A DNA stretch of 64,000 nt from Hormiphora californensis (GCA_020137815.1 CM035355.1:1760774-1824773); one strand, 5' to 3'; shown: positions 1-31,595, numbered from the stretch's first letter. Numbers and translations are program-made. Notes: generated from the letters alone by a model not told the origin.

Positions 1-138
1 TTCCATATATCACCATAGGCCTATAATAATAAAGGCCCTATATCACTTAATATCACATAATATGTCAGGAAAGCAATGATATAGGAAGGTCTGTTGGCAG
101 GCTGAATAATGAATAATAAGGGGGAGGGGTTCCAGGAT

Positions 139-5780
<5,642 letters not shown>

Positions 5781-6039
5781 TCAAAACAGGTTTTTGAGTG
5801 ATTTATAGCTAATAACTTGAGTACCAGCTGGCATAGTTGCGTCGTATGATTAACAAAAGTTCACTCCATCTATCGATACACACTTGAGAGACTACGTCAA
5901 CGATGTGAGGAGTGTCGAGTGAAGACTGAGGTTCAAATTTCGAAAATTCCAGTTTAAAAAAACATTTCGCGTTTGTGTGAAAATAATATATAAGGAACCA
6001 TAATAAAGTTCAAGAGCCTCCAAGAGCACCCAAAAGCGT

Positions 6040-6150
6040 ACCCGATCAAAGAGAGACCACACCTGAGAGCGCACCACACCCAAAGAGACCACATCCAAGA
6101 GCGCACCACCTCCAGAAGACACCACTTCAGAGCGCACCACAAAAAGCTCA
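6040..6150. repeat. Short tandem repeat of GAGCGCACCAC type
   Basis: Four or five imperfect units containing AGAGCGCACCAC or AAGAGACCACA repeat in one direction. They give an apparent minus-strand reading frame that is repeat-derived. No gene is recognised between 5751 and 9550. Confidence 0.55.
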
Positions 6151-7079
6151 TCAGATACCACGTTTCAGGGGAACCAAAACTGAGGCAGAGCAATTTGCCT
6201 GTATTTGATACAGGTTCTCTTTCGACTGGAGCCACGCGGAGTCTGGACGGGAGTCATCTGAGTGATGGTCCAATTCGGAAGTGGTCTTTTAGAAAGAGTT
6301 CGCTTTGGATGTGGTGAATAATTTGAACTTTTTGGTTCCTAAAATCTTGGTTTCAGGCGCGCGCGAAAAGTTTCAGTTCAACGGCCGCGCATCAAGAAAT
6401 CTCAGTTGAAAGCGTAATAATTCGCGCGTTACGTGCAATTTGCACAAATTCATTTCGAAAATTCCAATTCAACAAACGAAACACAACTGTTTTGAATGAA
6501 AAAATTTAACAAAATAGTAGCAAAATAAAGAATGCATCGTAATAAATCATCTGCGTGCATTACCCTCTAGCCTCAGCCACTAAGTTAATTGGATTTTCAT
6601 TGCAAGTCTAACTTAATCCTCGATTTCAATCAAATTCAAATTCAAAGAAATCGAAAAACCGAAACCCTTGGCTGCAACCTGTTCCAGCTTGAGCAGTCGT
6701 AAATTACGCTAGATCGCTTCGCGTCGGGCTCGACCAGTTCTGGGAACATTTAACAGATCAAGTGCAGTACGGTCCCAGTCACCCTTACCCAATTGAATTT
6801 ATAGTTTATTAGGTATAAAGTATTACAAGCCACGGCTGCCTATGGCAGTATCATTCCGAACTGTAAATTCCCAATTCCGAATGATAGTGGTAACTTGATT
6901 CGTTAAGGATCAAAGAAATAGTTAAGCTGCAGTGGACTTACAACAATTTAACTTCGTACACGATTGAGGATAATAACATTCGTGATTTTAGTACACTTCA
7001 AAAATATTAATACTTTGATTCATGTGAGTCGATAAGAACAGACTGATTAGTGAAACTTTTCCATGTAATTGATATGTAG

Positions 7080-8440
7080 TTCAAACGTACCGCTTTCGGA
7101 TCCTGAAAGGTTAAAAATCTAAATGTTAGTAATACAACCAATAAATGGAATTAAATGCCATTAGAGGATTTTTTGAAGTTCGAACCCGTCTTTCTCAACG
7201 GAGCCGTTAGGATGCAAGTAGCACATTTAATCAAGCCAAAGTCGTCGAATGAATGCGTGCACTCTTACATTCCGAGTTATGGTCATAGCCAGGGCGGTAA
7301 TTCATGAACGCTAAGTGGGATAAAAGAGCCTGCAACCTTGCGAAATGGAATTCTTAGAACCTTTGCTTCCAAATTTTATCCATGCACATGTAGTTATATG
7401 TTCGAACACAAATGACACCTTAGTTACCAGTTGATGCAAAATTTTTCGGTTCTAATTATGATTTTCAAGGTATTCAGCTGCTTAAGTGTCAAAATTACTA
7501 ATGCCTGTGTAAATGGCATTGTTTCACTCTTGAAGCGTATGGTGAGGACAAAAGCCAAAATACATTTTACAAACTCTCTACGTTCCAAATTACCTGGCCT
7601 TACGCAAAATCGACGATTAGGCGGCCAACTGGGTCTTTGGCATCTGCGGCACTGTTACGAAGTCTGGAGTTCCAACTCCAAAATTTCAAATCCACCTTAA
7701 GGGCCATTTTAGCCCATTTTTGGCGTTTTTTCAATTAGCGATAATTAACGAACCAAAAGTTTTTCGGACCTAAAATAAGCGGTATTTGTACCTCCATTAT
7801 CATATGTTAGCATGTGAGAAGTTTCACTGAAATCGGAGGAGGTGAGTGTTCTTATCGACTCTACTACCAGTTGAATGTTGATTTAGTTCACCAATCACCG
7901 TCGGCAGCTTCCGGAATCTGAATGGAAAAACAACATGTTAGTATGGAATTGGAAACTTTTTTTACTCTATCAGCACAGAGATTATTATATGTCCAATCTG
8001 AAGGCATTTTCTAAAGTTCGAGTACTTTCTTTCTCCACGAGCACGGATTAGGCAATGGTAGAGTAGCACATTTTAATCAAAGCAGCTCAGGTGCGAATGA
8101 ATGCATGCATCTTACATTCCGCAGTTAGTGTTACATAGCCAGGGCTGTTCATGAAATATTTAGTGGCAAAAAAGAGCCCACACCTTCTGGAAGGATATTC
8201 TTAGAACCATTTGCTTCCAGAATTCTTGTATCCATGCTATTGTTGTTATATGTTCGAACCACAATAACAACCCTGTATGTTACAGTAGGCAAATTCAATT
8301 TTTCGTGTTCTATATTATGATTTTCCACTGTATTAACCACTGCAGTTAGTGTCACACAATTCTGTCTGTCTCTTGTGTAATACAATTGTTGTACACTCAT
8401 TGAAGCGTTATGTGTGCGTGTACAACAACTCCTGAATACA
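7080..8440. repeat. Diverged direct duplication, ~450-bp copies
   Basis: The blocks around 7080-7560 and 7900-8440 share the same ordered landmarks: GTTCGA near the left, GTAGCACATTT, AATGAATGC, CTTACATTCCG, CATAGCCAGGGC, TTCATGAA, AAAAGAGCC, ATTCTTAGAACC, TTTGCTTCCA, ATCCATGC, ATATGTTCGAAC. They differ by many substitutions and indels. No open frame of note, so probably an old transposable-element duplication. The stretch 8441-8860 shows nothing I can name. Confidence 0.65.
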
Positions 8441-8859
8441 TTTCTACAAACTCTCTCCCCGTTTCCCTATTCCTGTGCTCTCTTCTTGCCTTCTCATTAT
8501 CGGTGGCAATTAATGAGTCTTCTGCTTCTTCTGGAGGCATGTTGACACGCTCATTTTGCTCAGTCTTATCTATGTTTTGCTAAATGTACCGAAACTAAAC
8601 GACAAAAACCCATTTCTGTCTGCTATATGAATTTCCTTTGAGGTTTTTAATGGCATTTTTCTTTGTCTGAATTTTTCGATAGAAGAGAAAAAGTAAACTG
8701 AAATAGATGAGTAAGAATTAGAGAAAAAACGACGGTATTGTAGCCAAGACAAGAGTAGAGAAGTGTAGAGGAGAGCTAGAGAGAAGAAAGATGTAACTAT
8801 GGAAGAGGGAAGGAAGAAGAGAAGATAGAGAGGAAGACAGTCTGTAGCGAGGAAGATTT

Positions 8860-8965
<106 letters not shown>

Positions 8966-9550
8966 TAGAGAAGTTGTAGAGTATGCTGAGATAGAGCGAA
9001 GACCAGAGTAGAGAGTAGAGCGGAGTGGAGGATAGAGAGAGGGAGGGAGGATAGAGAGGATAGAGAGAGGGAGAGAGTGGAGAGAGGGAGGGAGAGAATT
9101 TGTAATGGCTGGTATACACTGACTGTGTGTGTACGGCTTGGTAGCTTCAGTGTCGTTACTATAAATAAACCACTTCTAAGTTGCATGACTCTTATTTTGA
9201 TTGTATTCACATATTTTTTGTTCCATTTGAATGATTGTGCTCTGATTGATTATCAATTTTCGAGTTCTGTGGAAGGAGAAATGTTATTTTCAAATCATCC
9301 AATAAATGGAATCACATTGAATCATGATACTATTGTCAAATAATAAAATCTCTACCAAACAATCACTCCAGGAAACTCCTGCTCTAGCCTATCCCTTTTC
9401 CTGTATTGAATGTTTTATGAAGGAGCAGCTAATTTTGAGATTCTTGTAGTTCTAACTTGTATTGTGATTTTATGCTAACCATGGTATTTCTTTTCATGGC
9501 AGGCAGGCTGCCCTCGTGAATGGTGGAAAAACTAGTAGCGCTGAGTGTTC

Positions 9551-11847
9551 ATGGAAAATAATAATGATGACTCAGACGACAGTCATGCAGGAACTCAACT
9601 CCAAGAAGAAGGCGACTCCGACTCTGATGATCCACCGAATATACAGCTTAATAGAAAAGATTCTCGATTCGACGGGATTCTTAATACCATAAGCAATGCG
9701 GTTTCACTAAAGGGAATATTAAGCAGACACAGTCGCAAATGGACGTAAGTTAAGAGTTTTTGAGATAGACCAGTTTTGAGATTGTTTAACTATCTTTCTT
9801 ATTTTTTTCAGCTCAAAGAGTTCCTTGCAATTGTTGACAATGCATTCGATGCTCATTTTTATTGCCACCGCTGTCCCGAACATACAGTGGCCATTTATCA
9901 TCCTCTTCTTTCAAAACCAGGTATGATAACTAACAACAATTAAATACTTTTGTGTGACGGGAAACTCATCTCCTTTTTTCCTAAAACCCACTCTCTTTCA
10001 GGGCAGCAGTGTTTTCTCAATATCTTTCTACGCATCATGTATGAGTATTTTTGTGTTGATCACCTCTCTCTGTTCACCGATACTAAAGCAGTACCTCCCG
10101 CTAAAACAACTCCTTATCCTGTAAGTAAACATGATTTTACTTCAATCGTTTAAAACTTCGACTCAACTTGACCCTAATCGCCCCCTAATGATCACTACTA
10201 GGTGCCTCGCCATTCTGTGTTTAACAACTTGTGGTCATGGGTTAATAGAATACCTAACGAGTCCCAGTGCGAGTGTGGTCATAGCATCACTGATCCGTGT
10301 CGCACAAGGAGTCTCATCGACCATGATTCAGGTTTGCAGCGGGGACTTTTATTTTGTGGGAGAAGTTGCGGAAAAAAGTTTATTTTGTAATCTACTGTGA
10401 TTGGGAACGAGTCCGGTGCGGTTGATTAAAAAGTTCTTTTTTAGGTTTTGGCAGTGTCAATTCTAATCAAGAGGTTTCCTGACAAGAGCGGGAGAGTTTC
10501 GGCAGTAAACGAAAGTGCCCTTGGTCTAGGTCACTCACTGGCACCTCTAATAGGTGGAATCGTGTATGATAAGGGTGAGTATGCACTAGGACTATCATGG
10601 CAACTGTATTAGTGTTTGGTATTTTGGTAATATATTTGGTTTGGTAAATATTTACTACGCAGTTTCCTAACAGCCTCCCTCCCCCCAGTTGGTTTCCTCT
10701 GGACCTTCCTAATCCTTGGTTCAGTGGGATTGGTAGCGATTGTTCCAGTTCTGGCCATGCCTACCCGGAAGTTTGGAAGTGCCAGCTCTGCAGCCCTAAA
10801 TGGAGAGGACTCCAACGAAGACGGGGTCAAGTGGAGAGACCTACTGTTCCTGTCACCTGTGGCCGTTTGTACCGTGGCCGTGCTGTGTGAGACGTGTGTT
10901 GAGTGGGTGATGGCGCTGTATATCAATGATATGTTTGGGGAAGATGCTACCCTTAGCGGCCTCGTTCTCTCTGCCCTCTCACTATCATCCATCCTGTTCG
11001 CGTTCATGTTGGGTAAGAAAACTGGGCAGAAAACTGGGACTTGCTATTTTCTACCACAGACTAGAACTACAACATACAATTAACATTCAATCTATTTTCA
11101 GGGTACATTTGTGATCGAGTAAACCCCTTCCTAATGGGTGTGGCAGGCTGTGGGCTCTGCTCCCTGGGATATCTTCTGATGGTGCCGCCCCCAGGTCTGG
11201 GGATACCCGTTAGCAAACCCATGATTCTAGCTGCAGCAATTCTAGCTGGTAAGTGGGGGAATGAATTATTGAGTTTGAATTTAGAATACACACTACACAA
11301 TGCTTTTTCACAATTATTGTTGTGTGTTGTAATATACATCTGTGTAATGAATTGTCACAGTGTATGTAACTACCCACTTCCCAGGCTTCGGTTCCTCTAA
11401 TGATCTGGCTGCACATCATGCCCGCAATGCTCTTTGTAAAGACGAAGTGCAGGGACAAACCAGTGGACTGGCGGTCTCTCAAACATGGTGTCACTTCTCT
11501 ATGCTGTGGGGATCAGTGTGGGAGAGACCGGTGGATTCCTATATCGCAGGTACTACTTCTCACTTCAGGGAACTACTACCACTTAGTAAATGTGACACTT
11601 GTCAAGATACTACCAGGTATCGATATTAATCGTATCTATCTCTCTCCCAGGAGCCCTTGAGACGTGGTGCACATACTGGGAATACTTTGCCATTCTATCA
11701 GCAACCATGGCACTTACTACCATTTTCACAACAATCTGCTATATCTCTAGCAGGAGAAGTCTGTGTAGGGCCCGGTCTTCCAGTACCATTCGCTCCTCTA
11801 CACCAAGTAGCTACGATGTGGTTGTGCTTGATATAACCAGCCAGTAG
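9551..11847 (+). CDS. MFS transporter, SLC18B1-like
   Basis: Twelve-helix-type major facilitator. Exons: 9551-9744, 9812-9920, 10002-10120, 10202-10331, 10445-10574, 10689-11012, 11102-11248, 11385-11549, 11651-11847; they total 1515 nt (504 residues) with in-phase GT-AG junctions. The acidic cytoplasmic N terminus (NNDDSDDS, EEGDSDSDD) precedes the first membrane segment. Family marks are RVAQGVSS in helix 4, ALGLGHSLAPLIGGIVYDKG in helix 5 (the LGxxxGPxxGG position of vesicular amine/polyamine carriers), and a GYICDRV loop after helix 8. Helix order and the late WTFLILGSVG segment resemble SLC18B1, a vesicular polyamine carrier, but another MFS subfamily cannot be excluded. Exon 8 is open throughout in the joined frame yet loses its hydrophobic pattern (see findings). 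The substrate is unknown. Confidence 0.75.
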
Positions 11848-12105
11848 AGATACAGGACGAGTTGCCAGACAAGGCAACTAAATAAGGAATCAGGATTTAA
11901 TAACTTTGTTGAAAATTATTTAATTGACATTTCACCCCGTTTTAACTTTAATTTCATAGCTGTACACTCAGATGAATTGTGAAATTTGTTATACTAAATT
12001 TAATTTGTTGAAGAATTAGAACTGACAGTGACGTGTGAATAACAATGAATGAAAATTGAACTAAATAATTGTTTTTTTTGCACTGTCGATGAAATGGTGT
12101 CATGG

Positions 12106-12111
12106 AATAAA
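12106..12111 (+). promoter_or_regulatory. Candidate polyadenylation signal AATAAA
   Basis: A canonical hexamer 259 nt after the stop codon of the MFS transporter gene, the first AATAAA downstream of it. The rest of 11848-12822 has no recognisable gene. Confidence 0.35.
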
Positions 12112-12822
12112 TTGTGACCGGGTGATATGACATACTTAAGCAATGAGACACGTCTTGACTGCTCGCCTATTAGACAGGAGGTGTAATCGATTAAAAACAA
12201 ACAATAAGTGCCACGGAATCCGACAACTTTGGATCTTGGAAGTGGAAGTCTCAGTGTTGTGTTTTGTTTACAATTACGGCAGTGAACCGCCCTGTCTCAC
12301 GCGCGCACCAATACCTCGCGCACACTCCCCTAACTGTGTGTCCCCGCCGCACACGTCACCCCGCTCCCTACCTTTCACTGCCTGGAATTCAGGGTCAGAA
12401 GGGGACAGGTTGCTCAATGTCCAGGAGTCTGGCAGGGAAATCTTGAGTTAACCACCTCCCGTGTGCAGGAGTAGGGAGAGTCCAGATGATGAAAATGTCC
12501 TTCATTGCTAGAAAACAAATTTGGCTGTTAGATAATGAGGGGGCTGGATAGTGGATAGGTTCGAGGGAGTCAGGGAAGGTTAAGATTGTGTGGCTCACAC
12601 CGCACTCTCTCACTCTCTGTGAGGGTTCAGGGTTCGGTATATCAAGGGATAGAGTGGGAATTCTGTATATATGGAGAGGAATATCAAAAACCGGATGAAC
12701 AAAACGAATTAAATGCAAATTATAAAAACAAGATAAAAGAGAGTTGCAAACAAGCGATATGCCGGTCGGAGTGTGATCATCCCCTCGTCTCAATGATGCA
12801 GACGATTAATTAGTTCAATAAT

Positions 12823-13439
12823 TCAAGCTTTAGATTTCTTTAATCCTTCCAGGACCTCTATACCTCTTCTGGCCATTGCTTGTCGAACATCATTATATTC
12901 CCTTGATTTACCCAGATCATTTCTGACCCAATATACCCACTCTGGGTCCTCATCCTTCTTAATTGTCTCATTATACTTGAACAAGTCGCCACTCCATCCC
13001 TCCACATTGACAGTAATAACCGCCACAACCAAAACCTTATCAGGGGCTATCCTTTTGTCGTAGATGTTGTTAATTTGTTCAAACTTCAGATCTACAAGTC
13101 CAGATGATATCTTATCGTTCGATTTACTTGATATGAACTGGTTGTCAGTACAAAGATCATCAACCAGTAGCCTCAGTTGATCTCGCTGTTTCCTATCCAA
13201 CACTAGACCAGAAACCATGAGACATCCCGGCATTGGCCCTAAATCCTCAACCACTCCGATATAGATAGTACCTCCAGCTATCATTCACCATGGATACTAT
13301 CTCTCTAGCAAGATCGTCTCTGTTCTTACTGTTGTCCCAGTTTTGAAGGAACGCAACCTTTCCTACCCTCCTTTACCATCGACATAGTCTCATCGAACAC
13401 ATAGTCGTGCATTGTAAACGGATGCTTCCTCTTCCTCAT
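12823..13439 (-). pseudogene. Schlafen-type AlbA_2 domain, frame broken twice
   Basis: The main open part (12823-13284) contains AGGTIYIGVVEDLGPMPG, then LDRKQRDQLRLLVDDLCT and a VLVVAVITV strand. This is the pattern of the schlafen / AlbA_2 nucleic-acid-binding domain (GGTLYFGVxDxGxVxG, then a helix with RD..R). Upstream, in other frames, lie VAFLQNWDNSKNRDDLAREI and, before that, FTMHDYVFDETMSMVKEGR, which fit the preceding part of the same domain. Joining them needs two single-base changes, near 13360 and near 13275. Either these are assembly errors or the copy is decayed. It directly follows the helical-protein gene on the same strand and may be its C-terminal domain. Bounds run from a possible ATG at 13439 to the stop at 12823. 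Confidence 0.55.
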
Positions 13440-15794
13440 CTCCAGTGCTAGGTTTCTGAGGTAGCGGTGTGGCAGTATGGACTACTGCAGCAGCAGCGGC
13501 CACTGAACTACCACCCTCTTCAGCCACTGGTACCTTGATCTCCACTCCCCCGACCACCCTATGTGCAATGACTGTAAAGTGCTCGTCAATAACCTCATCT
13601 CCTTGATGCCTCTGGTAGATTGGTAATATCTTCTCCATCATTATTGTAGTGTGACAGGATTGAGGTAGATTGGAGTTAGTGATGGCCATTCTGTATACCA
13701 GCAGAGCCGCTCTCATCACATCTACACAGTCAATAAACTGGGTAAGAATCCCGGATAGGGGCTCAATGAAATCCCGGACAAATTTCCCCGTTCCCGTTGC
13801 AAAGAGATAGACCAGTCCCGCTGTAACTTCTTTATCACGGGATTTGGCCAGTGCTCGCAGTAACTGGGTGGTATATTTAGGGAACACGTAGCTAGTCCAG
13901 CTAGTACCGTGACACAACAACACCAGAATAGTAACAGCGTCAGGTAGGGTGGGATTGGTAGAGGGGTTGACATCGTCTAGTTTACATAGTCTGGATAGGG
14001 TTTGATAGTAGTTGATACCCAGGATTTCTTGTTGGACATAGAGGGTAGATCGGGGTACACGTGTCTGCCAGCCGTAGTCAATGGCAACCACAGAGACAAA
14101 GTCGTCACGGGTAGAGGAACCTAAAGTGGGAAGTAGCTGATTATTATCTTGGCACTAGCATTGCAAATGAAGAAACAAAAAACTAGTAAGTATCAAGTCG
14201 AGACATGAACAATGCATACAGTACAGTTTAGTAGTGTACCTGGTAAAATTGAAGCTCGGAAAGTGAACCCAGAACCAAGTCTGACAATCACATTCTCATC
14301 AGTTTCTCTTGTTATTGGTTGCAGTGTTATCTCCTGCAGCTCTCTCTGCAGTCTGACCAGTCTCTCCCAGTCATCTTGGTATTGTAGCCACAGGAACGAT
14401 GGTAGGTGGCTGTGACTCACCTGTGGAGATAACATAGAAGATGATAGAAAAGCGGAATAATACTGATTGTTTGCAGATCTGTATCCCTCTAAATAACAAT
14501 TAAACGTGGTATGTCTTGATTATTGATCTACCGAACCATCACAGAGTGCGCTCGCATCAGCCTCACAAACGTCTTACCCTGCAGTCTACAGAAGATGTTT
14601 TGTTGTTGGTTGTTGTGTTAAAATGCTGGTTATCAGTTAATCCCAGCTCCTCTAATTGCTTGGAAAGTAAACCTGTGTGAAACAATGAAACATGATATTT
14701 ATTTCCTCGGTTGACCTGCAGCACCACAGTTATAGCGAGTCATTTCTGCAGTACTAAATTGGCATATGATTACAGTTTTTACCAATTTTACCTTCATCAG
14801 TTCCTAGGACAACACGAAACAAATCTTCAGCGTACTTAGTAGACTGCGGGGAGGGCTTGTCCCATAGAACCTTAGCAGGGGATAGGAGAGTTAGAAATGT
14901 GTTACTGTAATAAACAAACAAAAATACTCGCACACACATGACACACACCAGGGCCCCACACGCCCAGGGGTCCCACACAGCAATTGCTGCAGCTAAAGGA
15001 CCCAAGGAAAGTTAGTAGGTCTACCTTAACATCCCTATTCTCTAGATGGGTGTTAGCTCTTTTCAGGGCCTCTGCGTGTTCCTCTGTCGTTGCACCCACA
15101 CAACACTCCCTATGAGTCTCCTCGTACTCGACCAACTGCAACAGTGCCTCCATATGATCTACAGAGAAGTGAGAAAGATAGGAGAGAGGAGTAGTTTAGG
15201 CTCAAATAGTGTCGCCTGACACTGTGTTCACGCTATAAATTATGAACAAAGCATTAACTTGGTAGGAACTCACGATCCTTGAAGACCTCCAGAGAGATAA
15301 ATTTCCCTGTGTCGTAAGTAAGAACTTTCCGAAGAATACTCAAACAGCAAAGGTGTAACTTTAACTTTAGCTCTAGTGGATCTGAAAGAAAAGCAGGTTT
15401 CTGTAACGCGGACAACTGACAATTATTACAGAAATAAATCCATATAATTATGAGGTTTACAGCCGGAACCCCGACCATCCAGTTAAATCGGTTATCGGCT
15501 ATCTTACCAAACGAGCGTAAGAGGGTTTGTCCACTATTTGGGGTTAATCGATTTAAAACTTCTTTCAATATTTCAGCGTTATTGCATTGGAGAAACTGAA
15601 AATGTAAGACTTAGTTATCACATTCTATATTTTTACCTTGAATAATATTGCCTTTTGGGCGACCGTTTCGGCTTACTTACCTCGTCTATCACCAGATTAG
15701 ATTTGAGTGTAGAATCAATCTCTGAAAGCACTTTCAGTCTCTGCTGTGGGCCTGTAAACCCAGCTTTAATTGTGGCTCTGTGGTTTGCAAACAT
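13390..15794 (-). CDS. Unrecognised alpha-helical protein, possible armadillo-like fold
   Basis: Eight exons joined in phase: 15681-15794, 15508-15595, 15274-15381, 15025-15158, 14792-14870, 14578-14672, 14240-14420, 13390-14120; 1530 nt, 509 residues. I do not recognise the family. The protein is rich in amphipathic helices (LKVLSEIDSTLKSNLVIDE, AEILKEVLNRL, LKLHLCCLSILRKVL, HHMEALLQLVEYEE), suggesting helical repeats. The C-terminal 40 residues are low complexity (Ala, then Pro/Thr, then DEEEEA). The predicted stop at 13390 comes just past this acidic tail, and the schlafen-type domain starts within 50 nt in another frame, so the true product may be one longer fused protein. The start at 15794 is the first Met of the frame; a further 5' exon is possible. 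Confidence 0.62.
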
Positions 15795-16373
15795 CTCACA
15801 CTAACAAATTGAGAGTTTTAAGTGTTGGTAACCAGTGGTTACCATGATATATTTTACATGATAGCCAAGCAATCAGCAGAATCATAATCAATACATTTAA
15901 TATACCGCTTAATAGTGTTAAAAATAAATGGTTCACTACGTTATACCATTTACCACTTTCTAAAGCGGAAGACTGACAACACTGGCCAAAAGACAAGATT
16001 GAAATTGGGTCCGGGGTCCCTTATAAAGAACGGGCGGTTAGATCAACTATGGGTATTGTGTAAGAGTCACGAGCCCCAAGGCCCCGCTATGAGGGGTTGC
16101 GCCCTCGTGGACCGCCCCTGGCGGCTGGCCCCTGCTAAAGCCTAAAATGAACTTCACAATTTATATCAAGTCAATATAAGAAAATATATGACTCTCCCGC
16201 TCTTACACTATACGTATAAAATATAGTTAAAAATTAAGTACATTAATATACGCTTCTAGGCCGAGGCTAATAGCACAACAGCAGTTACCTAAAGCGGGCT
16301 GACATTCACAAATTCTTTAATAGAATGAAGGCTTTTTTTAATTTTTTTTAACATTCGTTAACGTTGCAGTTTG

Positions 16374-16528
16374 TAAAGTCCATTTTTATTCAACTGTTCA
16401 CCCCTCAACTCATGTGCGTGCGATATTTTAATTTACGCTGCGCGCGCTACACGTTAACATGTGATAAACGCGCAAAACAATTCCGCGCACGACTTTGGGG
16501 GGTGAACAGTTGAAAAAAAATGGAGTAT
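16374..16528. mobile_element. MITE with ~27-bp terminal inverted repeats, copy 1
   Basis: The left end reads AAGTCCATTTTTATTCAACTGTTCACC and the right end is the inverse of ACTCCATTTTTTTTCAACTGTTCACC. TA lies at both borders, as expected for Tc1/mariner-type target duplication. The element is 155 bp with no coding capacity. A second copy at 56763-57008 shares about 90 bp of its right half almost identically. Confidence 0.75.
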
Positions 16529-16613
16529 ACAGAGCGTCCGAATCAGTGCAGGCAACGCCTGACAGGTGTAAAAAATTCGACTTTTAAAATGTCAAAAATG
16601 AAAAATTTTCTCT

Positions 16614-16755
16614 AGTGGAAGCTCTTACGGTATTCCCACGACCGTGGGAAAAGAGAGATAGATAGAAATACTAAGAGAGAGAAACTTCTCTCTCTTAGTA
16701 TTTCTATATATCTCTCTTTTCTCACGGTCGTGGGAAAACCGTAAGAGCTTCCACT
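16614..16755. mobile_element. Near-perfect foldback hairpin, ~68-bp arms
   Basis: The sequence AGTGGAAGCTCTTACGGT at the left returns inverted at the right end. The arms continue through a TTCCCACGACCGTGGGAA palindrome and TAGAAATACTAAGAGAGAGAA to the centre near 16683. No coding content. Likely a foldback MITE; a structured RNA would also look like this. Confidence 0.75.
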
Positions 16756-16842
16756 ACTCGTCTCAGATCAAATTTTTGCTTGAAAATTGCTGCGCGCGCA
16801 ATGCAGCGTTTATATTCGCGCCGCGCGTTAGCTCGCTCAATT

Positions 16843-17100
16843 TTAAAGTCCATTTCAAGCGACTTGACCCGTAATTCTTGGAATTTGGCGCATTGCGCGT
16901 GTATTTACAAAGGGGAAATCCTGAAATTCCAGGAATCTCAGGTCAAGTCGTTTGAAACGCACTTTAAAGTCCGTTTCAAGCGATACGACTTGACCCGTAA
17001 TTCTTGGAATTCGGCGCATTGCGCGTGTATTTACAAAGGGGAAATCCTGAATTTCCAGGAATCTCAGGTCAAGTCGTTTGAAACGCACTTTAAAAGTCGT
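16843..17100. repeat. Tandem ~125-bp duplication with internal inverted ends
   Basis: Two head-to-tail units, over 90 percent alike. Each starts with AAAGTCC-TTTCAAGCGA, contains CGACTTGACC near the left and its inverse GGTCAAGTCG near the right, and the core GCGCATTGCGCGTGTATTTA. The open frame across both units is repeat-derived. Located just upstream of KIF19. Confidence 0.7.
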
Positions 17101-17403
17101 TTTAAAAACTCAACAGATTTTGCCAGTTTTTTTACAACACTTCAGAGCTCAGTCTTCGCCCTTCACCCTTGCCTCGCTATCACATATCATCTTTATGTGG
17201 GTCTCTTCACTCTTGCTGTGAATGCTGTAGTCTGTGGTGCTGTAGTGAGTCTCCTGTGTGGATCTCCTGGAGTCATTTGAACTTATTCACGGATCACTTT
17301 TAAAACTTTTAATTATTGAAAATCCACGTGTAGAAGCCATGACATGACACGTGATAGTACTGCAGCTGAGGTGGGCATGGCTGAAATTAGTCCGGGGTAA
17401 GAT

Positions 17404-31311
<13,908 letters not shown>

Positions 31312-31595
31312 ACATATATACACAAGAGGCGCCAATTCTATTGGTGCAGAGCTGAGATGATGTTGGTCAGATGGGCAGGGTCCTGCTGGAGAGAGACGCT
31401 TTGTTTAGACCCGGATATGGACAATTGTTTAATGATTGTATGACGTGATGTGATTGTAGACCAAGAGTGAATTTTTACCGACCCCTTCAACTAATCGTGT
31501 TGTACAAACAGAGAGGGAGAACCACCCTAATTTGGGTGCCGGTGGTGCTTCCTCTTTTGATTAAAAAAGCAGTATTTTACTGTTTGGTGATTAAC

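Noticed and set aside
10609-11007. Minus-strand 132-codon frame over the MFS gene
   Set aside because: It is a shadow of the well-supported plus-strand exon 10689-11012.
16010-16145. Possible tRNA-derived SINE in a GC-rich patch
   Set aside because: I could not fold a cloverleaf or find A and B boxes at the right spacing.
16780-17280. 166-codon plus-strand frame upstream of KIF19
   Set aside because: Most of it is the tandem 125-bp repeat, translated identically twice, and the inverse strand is equally open. No family resemblance.
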